Origin: Oceanospirillaceae bacterium
GTDB taxonomy: Bacteria; Pseudomonadota; Gammaproteobacteria; Pseudomonadales; Oceanobacteraceae
NCBI GenBank assembly: GCA_002724925.1
Contig: PBQA01000037.1
Location: 62,001-126,000, forward strand
DNA: 64,000 nt
Direction: 5' to 3'
The notes below the pieces were generated by a model. That model was not told the DNA's origin. It saw only the letters and a list, made by a program, of their open reading frames with translations, and did not search any database. Positions 63,495 to 64,000 of this stretch are shown piece by piece. Each line of letters opens with the position of its first letter. Position 1 is the first letter of the stretch. Both the position numbers and the translations under genes were made by a program.

Positions 63495-64000
63495 TTAAGC
63501 AGCCTTAGTGCGAACGTGCGAAGGGTTCTTGATCTGGTCAGCCAGCATGCCACCCTCCTGCAGCATTTTTTCACGCCAGTCGTCCAGCAGCTGAACGGTG
63601 TCGTGGTCGTTCGGGTGGAAGCCCGGACGGAAGTAATCCATGTACTTGAAGAACAACTGAGGGAAGAGACCTTTCCAACCCCACAGGAACCAGAGACCTT
63701 TCAGGTTATCCTTCATTTTGAACAGGCTACGGTCTGCCCACATCAGGCGGATGTGACCCTGACCAACAATCGCGAAGAAGAAGATGGTTGAAACCAGCAT
63801 CGCGAATACGCGAGTGAAGTAACCGCCGCCGATGGTTTCGTACACATCGTATGCAACAATCTTGTGTTCATTTTCTTCGAGCGCGTGCCACATCCACAGT
63901 TTCAGAGCTTCTGGGTCCTGGATGTTTTCCTGGTGGCGTTCGTCACGCAGCAGCTGCTCAGCCAGAATCGCTGTGTAGTGCTCAAGCGCTACGGTGATAG
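63495..64000 (-). CDS. Predicted metal-dependent hydrolase (PF10118-like), N-terminus cut off
   Basis: The gene runs off the right edge; about 167 C-terminal codons are visible. The blocks HYTAILAEQLLRDER, WMWHALEENEHKIVAYDVYE (interrupted) and a hydrophobic stretch TRVFAMLVSTIFFFAIVG are typical of the PF10118 metal-dependent hydrolase family, a ferritin-like helical fold with HxxE-type ligands (H, EEN-EH). Such genes are often found with SDR/monooxygenase clusters of hydrocarbon-degrading bacteria. Substrate unknown. Codon bias is strong, suggesting high expression. Confidence 0.8.
   Translation of the reverse strand, partial: ITVALEHYTAILAEQLLRDERHQENIQDPEALKLWMWHALEENEHKIVAYDVYETIGGGYFTRVFAMLVSTIFFFAIVGQGHIRLMWADRSLFKMKDNLKGLWFLWGWKGLFPQLFFKYMDYFRPGFHPNDHDTVQLLDDWREKMLQEGGMLADQIKNPSHVRTKAA

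Overview
The window is chromosomal DNA of a Gram-negative gammaproteobacterium. The evidence is hslVU, rnr-rlmB, an AhpC/AhpF pair with OxyR-type sites, an EF-P-like YeiP protein, a nrdR-rib-nusB-thiL operon, many lipoproteins and GlyGly-CTERM surface proteins. Gene content and divergence fit marine Oceanospirillales-type heterotrophs (Thalassolituus/Oceanobacter-like). The genus is a guess and was not tested. Most of the window is ordinary, densely packed core genome, with a few accessory islands. || Layout, left half. 1-3.2 kb (minus strand) holds a cut-off metallo-beta-lactamase-fold hydrolase, an exported transglutaminase-like protein, an LPP20-type lipoprotein and a SlyD-like prolyl isomerase. 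3.3-10.8 kb is a cobalamin riboswitch followed by a tightly overlapping operon: ABC ATPase, permease, CobT, CobS, CobU, CobQ, BtuR/CobO and a BtuF-like binding protein. Together these cover B12 precursor import and late corrinoid assembly. 10.9-19.6 kb holds hslVU behind a near-consensus sigma-32 promoter, a chemoreceptor, a DUF971 protein, rnr-rlmB and an MscS channel. 19.6-23.2 kb holds ahpC and ahpF, each with its own OxyR-like site, separated by a REP-associated tyrosine transposase (RAYT) and its REP/BIME repeats. 23.3-29.5 kb holds a small outer-membrane barrel, a CWC-type Cys-rich protein, the ergothioneine genes egtD-egtB, yeiP, a thioredoxin-fold protein, and a CbbR-like LysR regulator divergent from a beta-carbonic anhydrase. 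|| Layout, right half. 29.9-39.4 kb holds an orphan 288-aa protein, a leucyl aminopeptidase, a YeeE/YedE transporter pair whose first half carries an in-frame amber codon, a PhoD-like enzyme flanked by two paralogous alpha/beta hydrolases, a YqaA protein, an RluA-type pseudouridine synthase and a stand-alone periplasmic binding protein. 39.4-44.3 kb holds two secreted TSP3-repeat proteins with GlyGly-CTERM anchors. 44.4-47.3 kb holds transketolase and a TrmH-type methyltransferase. 47.4-53.6 kb is an accessory island reminiscent of the mycobacterial virS-mymA locus: TetR, a Baeyer-Villiger-type monooxygenase, an SDR, an AraC regulator, a PETase-like lipoprotein hydrolase, and a chimeric fragment of a second SDR gene. 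54.0-54.6 kb is a Phd/ParE toxin-antitoxin pair. 54.7-63.4 kb holds fumC, a lipoprotein, ybaK, DUF1653, a SIMPL protein, and thiL-nusB-ribH-ribBX-ribE-ribD-nrdR. The right edge cuts a PF10118-type metal-dependent hydrolase. || Most notable signals: the chimeric SDR duplication with a 92-bp identical tail; the RAYT/BIME module splitting ahpC from ahpF; the divergent PETase-like lipoprotein; the paired GlyGly-CTERM/TSP3 proteins; the amber codon in the YeeE half; and a RibBX protein that has lost its GTP cyclohydrolase II zinc site. I did not find an unmistakably new multi-gene system.
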